The notes: a model not told the origin generated them from the letters alone. 64,000 nt of DNA from Tethya wilhelma (GCA_964030475.1 CAXIPT010000014.1:789675-853674), one strand, 5' to 3'; positions 1 through 10,999 are shown, numbered from the stretch's first letter. Translations and numbers: made by a program.

Positions 1-327
1 TTCACACAAAACATAATAATATTATATTAATAACATTGATGTACAGTTAGGACTTACGTTCCAAACATACCATTTATAGTGGTACATAAAATGCTGTGGC
101 AATTCTTTCCTTCATGATCTTGAATTGGATCTGTTTAGATGTTAAACCATACACAAAAAAGCAATAAAACAGGTCCATTATGAGTACACAAGTGGTTGTT
201 TACCTCAGCAAAGTTCTTACTTGAGAAGACACTGGCTGGTTATAGGCACTCTAAACCTATTATTGGATGACGTGCATATATAATATTATGACCTTGACAT
301 ATCACACCAGTTGTAGCCATATATAAT

Positions 328-554
328 TACCGTATAGCCGGAAATATTGACGGTCAAAAAATTTGACGGTTTGCTCTGCAGAACGTAGAATAAAAATATT
401 GACGAATTTAAATTTGACGATTGGTGCATCTGCATAATACTGTAACATTCATATACGGCACCCAAAATATTGGCGGATTTAAATTTGACGATTTGGACTT
501 TGACCGTCAAACTGTCAAATTAAAATACACGTCAATATTTCCGGCTATACAGTA
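328..554. mobile_element. Palindromic MITE, family A, copy 1
   Basis: A 227-bp element begins TACCGTATAGCCGG and ends with a near-perfect inverse (CCGGCTATACAGTA). TA dinucleotides at both ends fit a TA target duplication. The interior is built from inverted copies of short words such as AAATTTGACG and CAATATTT, so most of the element can fold on itself. A second copy lies at 13909-14128. The 77-codon ORF inside it is a by-product of the repeat words. Non-autonomous, and no transposase is linked to it. The superfamily is unknown; TA ends would fit a Tc1/mariner-type source. Confidence 0.85.
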
Positions 555-2582
555 TGTAGAACAAATATGTACATGCATGTCAACGTACCCTGGCATGACA
601 TTTCCGACCACGCTCTCCCCTTCCATTCTGTTAGTGAATGCTCAAGGTAAATGAGGCTACAGCACACGCAGCACTAAAAGCAACAGAGAGTTAAATGAAA
701 CAAAACTGATGAAGCTGAACAATGAACCTGACAAGCTGAACTTGAACTTACTTCAAAATGTCTCTTGATTAGCACTAGCAGCTTATGATGAATGCACATG
801 TGATCTTGCCACTGATCAGTAGACATTTGATAGATAGCCATTGGCTGGAGTCCTCCCTTACAGCTGGCAAAACATGGGTTGGCCTTTCCCAGCGCATCTT
901 GGCGCCCAAATAGTCCGGGTATCCACGCATGAGTTATAGGGCGAGTAGAAAGCATCCAAAAACAGGTTAAAACTATCTGTGATCTATATTGAATCACTTT
1001 CTGGACAGAAAAGCACTTTCACTTCCAATTTGCAGCTATCCACGCACTCAGTTTTCAGATGTTGCGACTTCATACCAATTTCAGATAATTCAGAATTCTA
1101 AAAAATTATTCAGATGATTTCCAACAAAAGCTCTGTTTTCCAATGTTTTTCGGATAAATAGTCATTTAAACAAGGCAACAAATTCAAATCATTTTCATGT
1201 TAATTTCAGACATACTTAATAAGTGGATGCGTTCTCAGATACTTTTCAGTTGAAATTCAGTACAAAATCAGACATTTCTCTGCAGAAGTGACTTCAGTTA
1301 TGGGTTATGGCTGCCGTGAGTTATTTACAAGTATGCATGTTTGAAGTTAACAATGATGAATTAATTTTTTATTATTTCACTTTATAATTATTATCAGCTG
1401 AGAATCTGCACGATGAATAAAATCAGACAACACAAAGAATAATTAACAGTATTCCAACATCAATAATTAAAGAGGACATTATTATTGGGGCTGCAATTAG
1501 ATAACATGTAAAGTCTAAACTTCACAGAGGCTTCCCTAAGCACTCTAGGGTACCCTGTGGCGCTGCTATGTACAATGTGATCATCTTATTTAGACATATA
1601 AAAACGTTTTTAAATTATAATAATACACGATAATTGCTGCAGGTTGACCCGGATAAAAGTTTAATAACTATGTAGTAAAGGTGTTTAGGCTATGTGTCAA
1701 CCTCCGAAAGAGGATAACCTTTATCAAGGACAAATTAAGTTGTGCTCCAAACTTGCCCATATTTGGAGAATCCACTGTATATAAATTTATAGGCAAAGTT
1801 TCTATAGATCTTGTTTTAACATAATTTTAAATGAGTGTGTCATGAAAGACCTAAGCTCAGTACCTTTTGTTACTCTGGAAATCATGTTCAAGTCAGTCAG
1901 TGAGTAAATGACACATGTTACAAAACAGTTTAGAATTTACGCATAAGGGTAGGTATGGGAGATCTAGATGAATATTAAGCCATTAGAGAATTAGCACAAT
2001 ATGTGAGTACAAAGGTATCTGTTTACCTAGCTCTATTGCAGAAGAACAAAAATTTTTTTAGCTTCTCGTTGCAAGTAGAAGTAGTTGAAGGACCTAACTG
2101 AGTAAGAGGTAGGCAGAAACAAGCAGAATGACAGTGATGCCAGGCTATTATATACCTGATACCTGATCATAATTTTATCCAACAGTATGTTGACTAAACC
2201 CTATATAGACACCAGTGACAGAGTCACTCATTCCTAGGAGCAGCACAGCAGCTTAGCCTATGCATGCTTTGAGTAGGTTAGTTCTTCATTTTGCCACATA
2301 AGTTTAAGTACTAGTTGTACTATAGGTTGTTAGTGTAACCTGAGGGCAGCTGTATATTTTTCAGAGGGCACAGCCCAAGGGAAGACATACAGCTGTACAA
2401 TTTTGCATGAGTTGAACAACGAGCACATGGAGAAGATTTTTCAGAAATTGAAGGGTATATAGTCTATGATCTTGCTTTCAGTGAGAGTATACAGTGAAAT
2501 GACTGGTGCATGGTCGTGTGAACCTCACAAGTTAGCTAATGTGACAGTGTCATAGGTCCGAGTGGCTAATGGAAAAGCAATA
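555..2582. other. Non-coding stretch, no gene recognised
   Basis: AT-rich sequence with frequent stops in all frames. The longest frames (for example minus 674-997) have no domain, no biased composition and no splice support. No RNA gene or clear repeat is visible by eye. Confidence 0.6.
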
Positions 2583-2722
2583 GATTCCAAATAACGTGCA
2601 CTTGAATATGGAAAGTGTCGTTAGGCTAGCCAGCTAATGAATAATGCATGATTTAGAAATTAATGGCTGCCACATGGAGAAGGCACTTTTCGCCTTGTAT
2701 CTAGCGACTCAATGAGAGATAC
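2583..2722 (+). repeat. Dispersed repeat family C, partial copy
   Basis: This segment shares an ordered series of words with 9935-10464, 15360-15925 and 18465-18966: GATTCCAAATAA, a GTCGTTA block, then ATGGAGAAGG..CTTTTCGCCTTGTATCTAGCGACTC. Only the 5' part is present here. The longest open piece in the family starts MEKALFALYLATQ and is interrupted at once, so any coding origin is uncertain. Confidence 0.65.
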
Positions 2723-2940
2723 CTAAGCTGTTCCTAAGAGTGTGACTGTGGCTGAGCCTCATCAACGAGAGGGACTAGTCATGAGGGGTCCATGGTGAAG
2801 GAGAAACTATCCTAGGATAATTAACTCTGGATGGTACAGTACTTTGAATTCTTATTGATATTATGTATATGGTATGATTCTTAATTCTTGTGAACCATAA
2901 TTATGTACTCTGGTATATTACTGATTCCACATCATTATAA

Positions 2941-3030
2941 GCGTATATGACAGTGTACTTGGCCAACAATAATTGCATTCCACAGCAAGTTCAAAGTTCA
3001 CTGGTCACGTGACCAAATCTGGCCTCAATT
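2941..3030 (+). repeat. DIRS left inverted terminal repeat
   Basis: The stretch containing TTGGCCAACAATAATTGCAT and the following CACAGCAAGTTCAAAGTTCA is the reverse complement of the right-end stretch near 8120-8190. Similarity continues weakly to the TCTGGCCTCAATTT block. Confidence 0.85.
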
Positions 3031-3186
3031 TTTGCTCAAAGTTCGCAAAGCCACATGGTGAACGAGTTTCAAAATCTGTCATAATCCTCGAGTTCTACAA
3101 AAAAAGCTAACTAAAATTAAGTGATAGCTAGTCACTAAATACTTTCTGGTGATTATTAAAGCCTTCGTGCCCAGAAAGAAACAGTC

Positions 3187-4869
3187 ATGGACCTTCCAGG
3201 ACCTAGTGGATTATCGGCAGGTTACTTCTACCCAGGCCTGTCCGATTCCGAATCCACCACAGACGATAATCGCAGTCCAGTTCCGATTCCAACTCCTTTC
3301 CAACAGTTTTCGATGGTTCCTCCGTTTCCAATGTATCCGCCCCACATGTATCAATACCCTGGTAAGTATTGTCACATTAGTGGCTAAACATACTTTATGT
3401 ATACTTGTCGACAGGGGTTGCCCTGTCACTGAAGCGTTGGAGCCCGTGATCAACCCTACTAGAGGTTCAAAGGTCGCTACCTACCTCTATATAAAAGAGG
3501 TTATATGTCACTGAAGTGTTAGAGCCCATGACCAACCTCATGTTCTATAAGAACAGATAAATTTGTCGACATGGGTTGCCTTGTCACTGAAGCATTGGAG
3601 CCCGTGACCAACCCTACTAGAGGTTCGAAGGTTGCTACCTACCTCTATATAAAAGAGGTTATATGTCACTGAAGTGTTAGAGCCCGTGACCAACCTCATG
3701 TTCTATAAGAACAGATAAATTTGTCGACATGGGTTGCCTTGTCACTGAAGCGTTGGAGCACGTGACCAACCCTACTAGAGGTTCAAAGGCTAGCCCAAGC
3801 TACCTACCTCTATTTGTTATAGTCTGTATAAGTCACTGGAGCATTACAACCAGTGAACACAAGCTGTCTCAAGCCGCATAGAGTCTACTTTACATAAATA
3901 ATTCAATTCATACAGGCTACCATGCTCCATATGTACCCCCAAGCTATACAAAGCTGGGCAAGAGAAGGAGCCACTCAGAAGAATTACCCAAAGCAAAGCA
4001 GGGCAAATTTGAAGAGAGCTCAGAAGATGAGGATGGCGAAGACTCTACTGTTGACTTTGACTTAGATGCTTACTCCCAATCCAAAAGCAGGGACATGCCT
4101 GAAGCTATTACAAAGTGGGTTGACACTAGCTTCAAGAAGTGCCTAAAACGAGGGATTCGGAAGGCTATCGCAGAAGAATTCCCTAAACCGTCAACACTTA
4201 AGACAAAAAGTACAACAAGCAGATGCGGTACTGGCAGACTTTATGTCCACAGATTTCCCAAAGAGGAACGATGAGCAGTTGGCTAAAATACAGTCATCTA
4301 TCATGGCCACCATCTCTCCTGCCTGCAACTTATGGGCAGACTGCGAAGACAGTAAACTCGAAGGCGAGAGTTCAGAGCTGATTCCTGCAGACGTAGTTAT
4401 GAAGACCCTAAAAGCTACCATATCTTTAGCTGGTAATGCCTTCAGCTATGTTAGCACCCTGAGGAGAGAAAACATCATTAAAGCGTTGCCAAAGACCCGT
4501 GCAAACCTGGCTAAGATCCTACAGCAAGTGGCTAAGCAAGACTTAGACCCAGGAACAGAGCTTTTCGGGGAGAAAGCGATGGATGATGTTTCGAAAAGGG
4601 TGAAGACTCTGGAGAGTTTCAGGAAGTCAGCGCAGACAGCTGACCCCAAAAAACAGACCAACCGTTTTTTGGGGAAAGGCCCAGCCACAAAGTATGGGAG
4701 TGGGCTGGGCCACCGAAACACATGGCTCCCGTCCCATCAAGGAACAAGGTACTTCCAGTCCGGCCCAAAGCGCTATGGAAACTTCAAGCAAGGAAGAAAC
4801 CCCAACCAAAAAGGGAACAATTCCAAGTTTCAGCGAGACTCTCGGACCAGAAGATCGGAGGACGCCTAA
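3187..4869 (+). pseudogene. DIRS ORF1 (gag-like), probably spliced and frameshifted
   Basis: The first segment (ATG at 3187) is rich in Pro, Ser and Tyr and ends at a strong donor (CTG|GTAAGT, exon end 3361). The next open segment begins after ..TTCATACAG at 3916 and joins in phase. It encodes a basic then acidic stretch (SSEDEDGEDS) and a helical region through about 4215. There the frame shifts and continues as 4243-4869, a 208-codon helical segment ending in a Gly/Arg/Gln-rich tail. DIRS ORF1 proteins are Gag-like and bind the RNA genome. The 158-bp tandem repeat lies inside the proposed intron. The intron is inferred from splice sites and phase only. Confidence 0.6.
3405..3860 (+). repeat. 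158-bp tandem repeat inside DIRS ORF1 intron
   Basis: Units start at TTGTCGACA at 3405, 3563 and 3721, giving an exact 158-bp period for the first two steps. Each unit holds two related half-units with TGTCACTGAAG..GAGCCCGTGA..CAACC. The third unit is shorter and diverged. The array fills most of the proposed intron (3362-3915). Confidence 0.85.
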
Positions 4870-6822
4870 CTCTCTTTTACAATGCCTGGAAAGAATTAAG
4901 ACCTGGAAATTGGATAAACACTGTAATCTCAAAGGGATACAGCCTAGAATTCAAGAGAACACCACCGCACAGGCTACACTGCCAGACTTCATACCTATCA
5001 CGGGAGCAGACGAAAGTGATGGACGAAGAGATCAAAGAACTTCTGACAAAGGAAGAATCCTGCGAGGGGACGTCGGGATACTTCAGTCCAATTTTTGTCA
5101 TCCCCAAGAAGGGAGGAGCCATTATCAATTAGAGAGATTTGAACAGTCACCTTCTTATCTCCCACTTCAAGATGGAGAGCATCTTTTCTCTGAGAGATAT
5201 CATGAAACTGGGAGATTTTATGGGAAAGATAGATCTCAAGGATGCCTACTTCAGTGTGAAGATCCATACCTCGCACAGGAAGTACCTGAGATTCAAATCG
5301 AAGAAGTGCTACCAGTACAAAGCACTGCCGTTTGGACTAGCCACTGCTCCAAGAGTATTTTCCAAGGTCATGAGGGAGGCAGTATGTCACTTAAGAAGGA
5401 AGGGGATTCGTCTAGTTCAGTATCTAGACAATATTTTGATCCTAGCAGATTCCAAATCGTTGCTCCGACAACACATTATGGAGACAGCAAAGTGGCTGGA
5501 AAGGCTAGGGTTCGTGCTAAGTCAAAATAAATGCATTTAGACCAGGATAGAATTCCTAGGATTCGTTGTGGACTCGAGAACAATGAAGATCTACTTGCCA
5601 CACTCAAAAGTGAGACATATCATCAAGGAGTCAAAGCAGATGATGGAGAAGAAGATTGTCTCAGCTCGGGATCTAGCCCACCTCATTGGGAAGCCATCCC
5701 AGCAATAGATCCAGCCCTACTTCACTACAGAGCTCTTCAGAGAGCGAGGTACAGGATCATGAGGTACAACAGACAGAAGTACAGCGGCAAAGGAAGTCTG
5801 GATCTAGAGGCAAAGAAAGATCTCTCCTGGTGGATCAACCTCCCAGACCACAATGGGAAGAGCTTGATGCCCCCAGAGTCGGATGTAGTAATGGAGACGG
5901 ACGCCTCGAAGAGAGGATGCATGGGGGGCATTCTTCCATTGTCAGAGAACAGGGGGACCGTGGAGAAACCTGGAAGCCGGATCAACATTCTAGAGCTCAA
6001 AGCAGCATTTCTAGCCTTGCAAACCTTCCCGAGAGACAAGAGAAACATGCAGGTGATGATCAGAATGGACAATCGGACAGCCATTGCGTACATCAACAGG
6101 AAAGGAGGAACGAGCTGTCGGATCTCTCTCTGTCTCTGTGGAGCTGGTGCATGGACAGGAAGATATCAGTAAAAGCGGAACACATTGCAGGGATAGAGAA
6201 CAGCAGAGCAGACCGAGAGTCACGAGTGTTCACAGATCCAGGGGATTGGGCTTTAGCAAAGGCTTGCGTAATGAAGATCTGGACAAAGTGGGGGAAACCA
6301 GAAATAGACCTCTTTGCAGCTCGCCACAACAGACAGCTAACCAAGTTCTTCAGCTATCGTCCGGATCCAGAAGCCCTAGCAGTCGATGCTTTCGCTCAGA
6401 ATTGGTCGAACCTATTCCCGTATGCATTCCCACCATTCATGCTGCCGGAAGACATTACAGAAGATTCAGAGAGAAAAGGTTCAGCGAGCAATAGTGATTG
6501 CTCCAGCTTGGTCCAATCAGGTTTGGTTTCCCCCCTCCTCCTGGAGATGTTGATAGCCCGTCCAATGTATCTACTACAGTCGAGAATGCTCCTAACGAAC
6601 CCGTGGGGAGAAAGTCACCCCCTCCTTCACCAGAACCATCTTCATCTGACCACTTGGCTTGTGTCAGGCAATCCCTCCAAAAGCAAGGAATTTCTAGCCA
6701 GGCAGCAGACATTATCTGCGCCTCAAAGAGAGGAAGTACAGAAAAGTCCTATTCCTCTGCCTGGAGGAAGTGGAGCAATTGGTGTGAGCAAAGGAATACA
6801 GATCCGATTTCTTCGTCTGTAG
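4722..6822 (+). pseudogene. DIRS reverse transcriptase / RNase H, interrupted
   Basis: Starts overlapping ORF1 with the conserved DIRS leader GGRLTLFYNAWKEL, then FVIPKKGG, KIDLKDAYFSV and LPFGLATAPRVFSKVM, all RT motifs. The catalytic box reads QYLDNILIL, where the family has YLDD, so one catalytic Asp is Asn. A TAG at 5130-5132 interrupts the frame just before NSHL. Frameshifts follow near 5535 and 5700. RNase H is visible (VVMETDASKRGCMGGI; LELKAAFLALQ; DNRTAIAYINRKGG). After a further shift near 6100 comes the DIRS C-terminal part (AEHIAGIENSRADRESR; IDLFAARHNRQLTKFFSY; VDAFAQNW). The polyprotein copies RNA into DNA in the family; this copy has at least four lesions. Confidence 0.85.
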
Positions 6823-7681
6823 CGGACATTGCTGAGTTCCTCACAAGTGAGTTTAACACGGAAAAACAGTACTCCTCCATAAACTCGTACAGGTCTGCAA
6901 TTTCTAGCACTCATGTGTACATTGATGGTGCTCCAATTGGTGCACACCCTACTATTAGACAGCTGCTTCAAGGAATGTTTGATTCCAGACCCCCTGCTGC
7001 CAAATATTTTACCATCTGGAATGTAGACCAAGTACTAAGTTTTATAGAGAAACTAGGTGAGACAGAGAAGCTGTCACTCAAACTTGTCTCTCTGAAATCA
7101 GTTATGCTCTTGGCTCTTGCGAATGCAGATCGAGCTTCAGACCCTCACTTGTTGCAGACTTCATTCATGCAGTTTAAACCAAATGAAGTAAACTTCATCA
7201 TGTCGGCTCTGTCCAAAATGAGAGGTTCTGGACCTCCTAGGGAAGTATTTTACCCTCATTTTGCACTACCTTGTGCCCAGTTAGGTGTCTAGAAGCTTAC
7301 TTGAAGGCTACAGAGGGTATTCGGAGTCCCAAAGAGACTAGACTATTCATTTCTTTCAGGAAACCTCATCTCTCGGTTAGTACCACATCCATCAGCAGAT
7401 GGCTTAAAGAGATGCTGAAGATGGCAGGTGTTAATTCATCCTACACTGCACATTCCACTCGCGCAGCTTCGGCCTCTGCTGCTAAACAGAGAGGGGTTTC
7501 GGTTGGAGACATTATGAGAGCAGGGAACTGGTCGAGAGAATCGACGTTCCAACGATTCTATAACATGACTGTCTCTAATGATACCAATTATGTTAATTTG
7601 GTGTTCAACAAAGAGAAACAAGTAAGTAGAAATTTTCTTAAGAACTTTGAACCATACACTGTCATATACGCAGCCTTATAA
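6498..7681 (+). pseudogene. DIRS tyrosine recombinase, one frameshift
   Basis: The first part (to 7292) has a Ser/Pro-rich N-terminus, then a SAM-like core-binding helical domain (KSYSSAWRKWSNWC; IAEFLTSEF) and the first catalytic Arg in ALANADRASD. A single frameshift near 7270-7290 moves to a second frame (7271-7681) carrying HSTR (H-x-x-R), GNW and the nucleophile Tyr in RFYNM. So the R..HxxR..W..Y set is complete apart from the shift. The ORF overlaps the RT ORF upstream and runs about 25 bp into the internal complementary region. In DIRS elements this enzyme integrates the circular DNA form. Alternative: the shift is a sequencing error and the enzyme is intact. Confidence 0.88.
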
Positions 7682-7772
7682 CGATGTGGAATTAAAGATC
7701 TTACTAGCATCTGAAAGATGTGCTGTATGATCAGAATTCCATTAGTTATAAGGCAAGTATATGACAGTGTAT
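7655..7772 (+). repeat. DIRS internal complementary region
   Basis: 7655-7693 is the reverse complement of the left outer end (2924-2960; shared GATGTGGAAT and CACTGTCATATACGC). 7690-7772 is the reverse complement of the right outer end (8180-8253; shared TTACTAGCATCTGAAAGATG). The join AATT marks the circle junction. In DIRS models this region templates repair of the two ends. Confidence 0.85.
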
Positions 7773-8100
7773 TTCCCACCCAAGAGAATTTGACCTTCCA
7801 AGAGAAGGTCCCAAAGATTAATTCCCATCCCTCATTGTCTCATTCTCATAATTTTTCAGGAGTAGTGCTCTCAAGACTCCTTCTTGCAAGTTGAGAATCG
7901 TTTGTGCATACGTACTCCTCAGAATATATAGAATATTACTGTATGAAAATGCCACTTTTCATATACATTGTAGTATTTTATTGGTTCCTTTGAGTTTCGT
8001 GATCTATTATAATTGATTAAAATCAACATCATAATATCCGTGATAATAGTTATAGGGTAAGCATGGAATCTCGTTCATTGTGTTAACAAATTTTCGTCAT

Positions 8101-8205
8101 AAATTGAGACCAGATTTACCAGTGAACTTTGTGATTGAACTTTGAACTTGCTGTGGAATGCAATTATTGTTGGCCAAGTCATATACTTGCCTTATAACTA
8201 ATGGA
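8101..8205 (-). repeat. DIRS right inverted terminal repeat
   Basis: Reverse complement of the left repeat, including TGCAATTATTGTTGGCCAA. There is a short insertion relative to the left copy near 8125. It is followed by the unique outer end complementary to the internal region. Confidence 0.85.
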
Positions 8206-8253
8206 TTTCTGATCATACAGCACATCTTTCAGATGCTAGTAAGATCTTTAATT

Positions 8254-8725
8254 ATTGTGTTCTGTTGTGTATGAGCATATAATGTTTAGATTCCTGGTGT
8301 TAGTTGTTGTATAATATCGTTTTGTTTCTGTCAGACCTTGAGAGGGGGGGANGGGGGTTGTATGTATAAGTAACATAGGTATATGGTATATGATTTGTAT
8401 ATAGTCAGTATAAAGAATGTGATGTTTTGATGTGAATGGAACTGAATCCGTATACAACTAGATCGTGTGTGTACATGTCACTTGACGACTGCACTAAAAC
8501 TGGGTCGGCTGGTTCAAATGACACACACACCTCATTATACACACCAAAGTACACCACTGTTCCAATTTCACTCACTGAACATAAACTATGTACTTACAAA
8601 GGCCAAAAATACAACCGAATCCACTAACTGCTCTACATGTACCTTGCATCTCATTTAACGATGGCACCAAACTGGGTGACTGAGTTTTATTTCATACAAA
8701 TGAGTAGAGTTCACTGACTGTCTTC
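8254..8725. other. Intergenic stretch with one ambiguous base
   Basis: No coding signal. A G-rich run at about 8343-8358 contains an N (8352), suggesting a homopolymer assembly problem. The sequence upstream of 8726 shows no clear TATA box. Confidence 0.6.
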
Positions 8726-8907
8726 ATGGCGGACAAAATCAAACGTTTGACTACACAAAAGTTACAGGAAATGCTAGAGGAGAAAGCTGATATTACAGAA
8801 AATATGAGCATTCTGAAAACTAATAGGGTTGATGGAAAAACTTTGATTGAGCTGAATGAGGATGATTTCAAAGAGCTTTTCATATATATTTTGTCTCATA
8901 CACAAAG
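8726..8907 (+). CDS. SAM-domain-like first exon
   Basis: The ATG at 8726 opens a 60-codon exon ending at a consensus donor (AAAG|GTATGA, exon end 8907). The peptide has the shape of a sterile alpha motif: an amphipathic helix (LTTQKLQEMLEEK), then VDGKTLIELNEDDFKELF, which matches the SAM core IDGxxLLxLxEEDLKEL. SAM domains mediate protein or RNA contacts. The expected final helix would lie in a later exon. A C2H2-type exon on the same strand with an acceptor at 10516-10517 could be the next exon, but that link is inferred. The later pieces are damaged, so this may be a relic of a repeated gene. Confidence 0.5.
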
Positions 8908-9002
8908 GTATGATATTGTAGCTATACCACAATTGTAATATTAAATTTCATGACAATGTCATATTTACTTGTGTGTTGTTTGCTCTACAGCTCTGTGTTA
9001 CC

Positions 9003-9345
9003 ATTTTTTTTTTTTTTTTTTTTTTTTTTAAGTGCCCCTTCGGGTTTACCACAATTGTGGCTAACGAGGGCCTGCAAATAGCCTAGGGCTAATGAACGCA
9101 GGTCCCCCGGGACCGACGGCTTTACATCCCCTCCGAAGGATGCGGTGAAATTCACCTCCTCATTTTTTGGGGTAGAGCTGAGTTAACTCCTAGGCAGAGC
9201 TCGAAAGAGAAAATGGGAGAGAAATAAATACCTGTGGCACTGGAGGGACTCGAACCACCTACCCAAGGGTTGGGAGTCAGAGTCAATGTAGAACAATGTA
9301 GAACAACATCAGAGTCAATGTAGAACAAGCCACCAGGCCACCCCA
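9003..9345 (-). mobile_element. tRNA-derived SINE (reverse strand)
   Basis: On the minus strand the element starts with an A-box-like TGGCCTGGTGG (9330-9340) and a perfect B box GGTTCGAGTCC (9246-9256). It continues through a conserved-looking central block (9035-9150, with GGACCTGCGTTCATTAGCCC) and ends in a ~26-nt A tail (the T run at 9004-9029). This is the RNA polymerase III retroposon layout. A to B spacing is too long because an AGAGTCAATGTAGAACAA segment is duplicated (9280-9297 and 9311-9328). The central block resembles widely shared SINE domains, but I cannot name it with confidence. Confidence 0.8.
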
Positions 9346-9423
9346 CCATACCATTGAAAGCATCAAGCAGTATAACTGAAGCTGATGACGAATCAGAAAA
9401 ATTAATACTGTTTAAGTGTTGTA

Positions 9424-9690
9424 CAAGTGAAAAAAACATTGGAAATGTAATGAAACATAGGAATGGCCAAATCGTAAAAAGAAAGCAAACAAGACAGAAT
9501 GGCTGTCTGAGAGTGTGCAGAATCATTCCTGTGTGGGCTGCATGTAGTACTCTCTTCCCATGTTGAGTCCCTCATGTTGCCCATAGGAATAATTCTTTAC
9601 ACACTCAGACAGCCATTCTGTCTTATTTGCTTTCTTTTACGATTTGGCCATTCCTATGTCTCATTACATTTCCAATGTTTTTTTCACTTG
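9424..9690. mobile_element. Foldback element family B, copy 1
   Basis: A 267-bp near-perfect hairpin. CAAGTGAAAAAAACATTGGAAATGTAATG at the left is inverted at the right end, and the arms carry AGGAATGGCCAAATCGTAAA and AGACAGAATGGCTGTCTGAG. The loop is around GCTGCATGTAGTACTCTC. Other copies are at 14837-15106 and 19180-19422. No coding capacity. Confidence 0.85.
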
Positions 9691-9934
9691 TTTGTTCTCA
9701 TGCCAAGTTTTCATAATTCTACATCACAGTTGAGTTTGTATGTATATGGTAGTTACTTGTACACTATCAGCATGGATATTATAGCTTATGTTATAATCTA
9801 TGCTCTCAATATAAATAAAAGTCACGGTGCTCAGTGAGCATCTCAGGAGGCTTTACTTGCTTTGCTCATCTTATAATGACAACTATGTAGTCTATTCACC
9901 TAAATATTTAAGACTGAAAGGTAACTGGTTACAG

Positions 9935-10464
9935 AGACCTCAGCACAACCAGAAAGGCAGCAAATATTCGGATTCCAAATAATGCACACTTATCTAACTG
10001 AAAAAGGGTCGTTAACTTGATTTCCAAGGTAGCTGATGAATTATTAATGAGCATAGAAATGAATGGCTGCCATACGGAGAAGGCGCTTTTCGTCTTGTAT
10101 CTAGCGACTCAGCTAGAGAGACAAATAACCGATACAAAAAGCACGTGAAGACAAAGAAACCAAGTTTATTCGTTCAAGAATCAGCTTCTGAAAGCGAGCG
10201 GTCTTTGAGAAAAGTCGTTCCAAGATAGAAAAAGAAAAAGAAGATGGAGAAAATTGGAGGCTTGGCATACTTTAGTTTGTTACTTTAGCGATGGTTTTAG
10301 GCTATGTTTCTAGGCTCAATAGAAAGAAAAAAGGCTAAATAGTAGCTTAAGAAGCCTTTTAGTGCCAAGCACTCAGTTTTTGCAGTTATTCGCGTGAATA
10401 TTTGTATTACGCTAATGGGCCATCCGTGCCATTCCTATGTACCCAGTACTACCGTACTGGGAAT
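9935..10464 (+). repeat. Dispersed repeat family C, copy
   Basis: A full-length copy of the repeat also seen at 15360-15925 and 18465-18966. Landmarks in order: CAGCACAACCAGAAA, GATTCCAAATAA, CTTGTATCTAGCGACTC, TTCAAGAATCAGCTTCTGAA, TACTTTAGCGATGG, and a 3' hairpin CCAGTACTACCGTACTGG at 10443-10460. It lies about 245 bp after foldback family B, as at 15 kb. The intervening sequence also shares words between copies, so B and C may be parts of one larger element. Confidence 0.75.
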
Positions 10465-10526
10465 ATACATCTTACTCTCATAAATATACCTTTGTCCTTG
10501 CACTTATTATTTGATAGGCTGAATTC

Positions 10527-10999
10527 ATGGAGAGCTCTCTAGCAAAGTGTTGCCAGTTGTGCGGTTTGGAGACTGCAAACATCAAATATCTTCTCAAACA
10601 CATCAGACATATTCATGCTCATTGTCCTGGATTTCGCATTACATGTGGCCTAAATGGTTGTCCGAGAAGATTTCAAACATTTGAAGTTTTTTGGAATCAT
10701 GTATACAGTATTCATTCTGAGCAGGAGTCAGTCATCCCCCCACTACTTACACCAGAGGATCCTATTGAGAGAACCTGAAGTTAGTAATCCAGGACTGGAT
10801 TCAACAACTCAACCCAACAGAAAAAAAAAATAGCTGCCTTAAACTACAAGAACTCCCACAATCTACCATGGAACAGATCTTGAAAGATGTGACTGGATTC
10901 ATTCAGGATCTACTGCAAGACCTCTACGATGAGGCTAAGTCTATCCTGACTGGTGACCACTCAAAGATAAATGGCCTAGCTGAATTGTTTAGTGAGTAG
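10527..10999 (+). pseudogene. C2H2-like zinc-finger exon plus decayed helical segment
   Basis: An acceptor (TTTGATAG, 10516-10517) precedes a frame with ATG at 10527. It holds two C2H2-like fingers: C-x2-C..H-x4-H (CQLCG..HIRHIH) and C-x4-C..H-x4-H (CGLNGC..HVYSIH). The frame stops at 10776, but coding-like sequence continues in another frame (EPEVSNPGLDS), stops after an A run at 10821-10830, and resumes as a helical segment (10844-10999, MEQILKDVTGFIQDLLQDLYDEA). Two frame changes, one at a homopolymer, suggest a pseudogene. Paired fingers followed by such helices occur in uncharacterised animal proteins often linked to mobile DNA. Possibly continuous with the SAM exon upstream. Confidence 0.5.

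Larger units (their letters stand above)
2924..8253 (+). mobile_element. DIRS-type tyrosine-recombinase retrotransposon (structurally complete)
   Basis: A 5.3-kb element with the full DIRS layout: an inverted terminal repeat at each end (about 2941-3030 and 8101-8205), a gag-like ORF, reverse transcriptase/RNase H, a tyrosine recombinase, and an internal complementary region (7655-7772). The internal region is the reverse complement of the right end joined to the left end, as in the circular intermediate of DIRS replication. Both termini carry the trinucleotide ATT (2924-2926 region and 8251-8253), which fits recombinase-mediated insertion without target duplication. All three ORFs carry frameshifts or stops, so this copy is probably not autonomous. 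Boundaries are good to a few bases. Confidence 0.88.

Noticed and set aside
421..654. 77-codon plus-strand ORF
   Set aside because: Most of it lies inside the palindromic MITE 328-554 and translates its repeated words; no domain.
674..997. 107-codon minus ORF
   Set aside because: No domain, no splice signals, composition like random AT-rich DNA.
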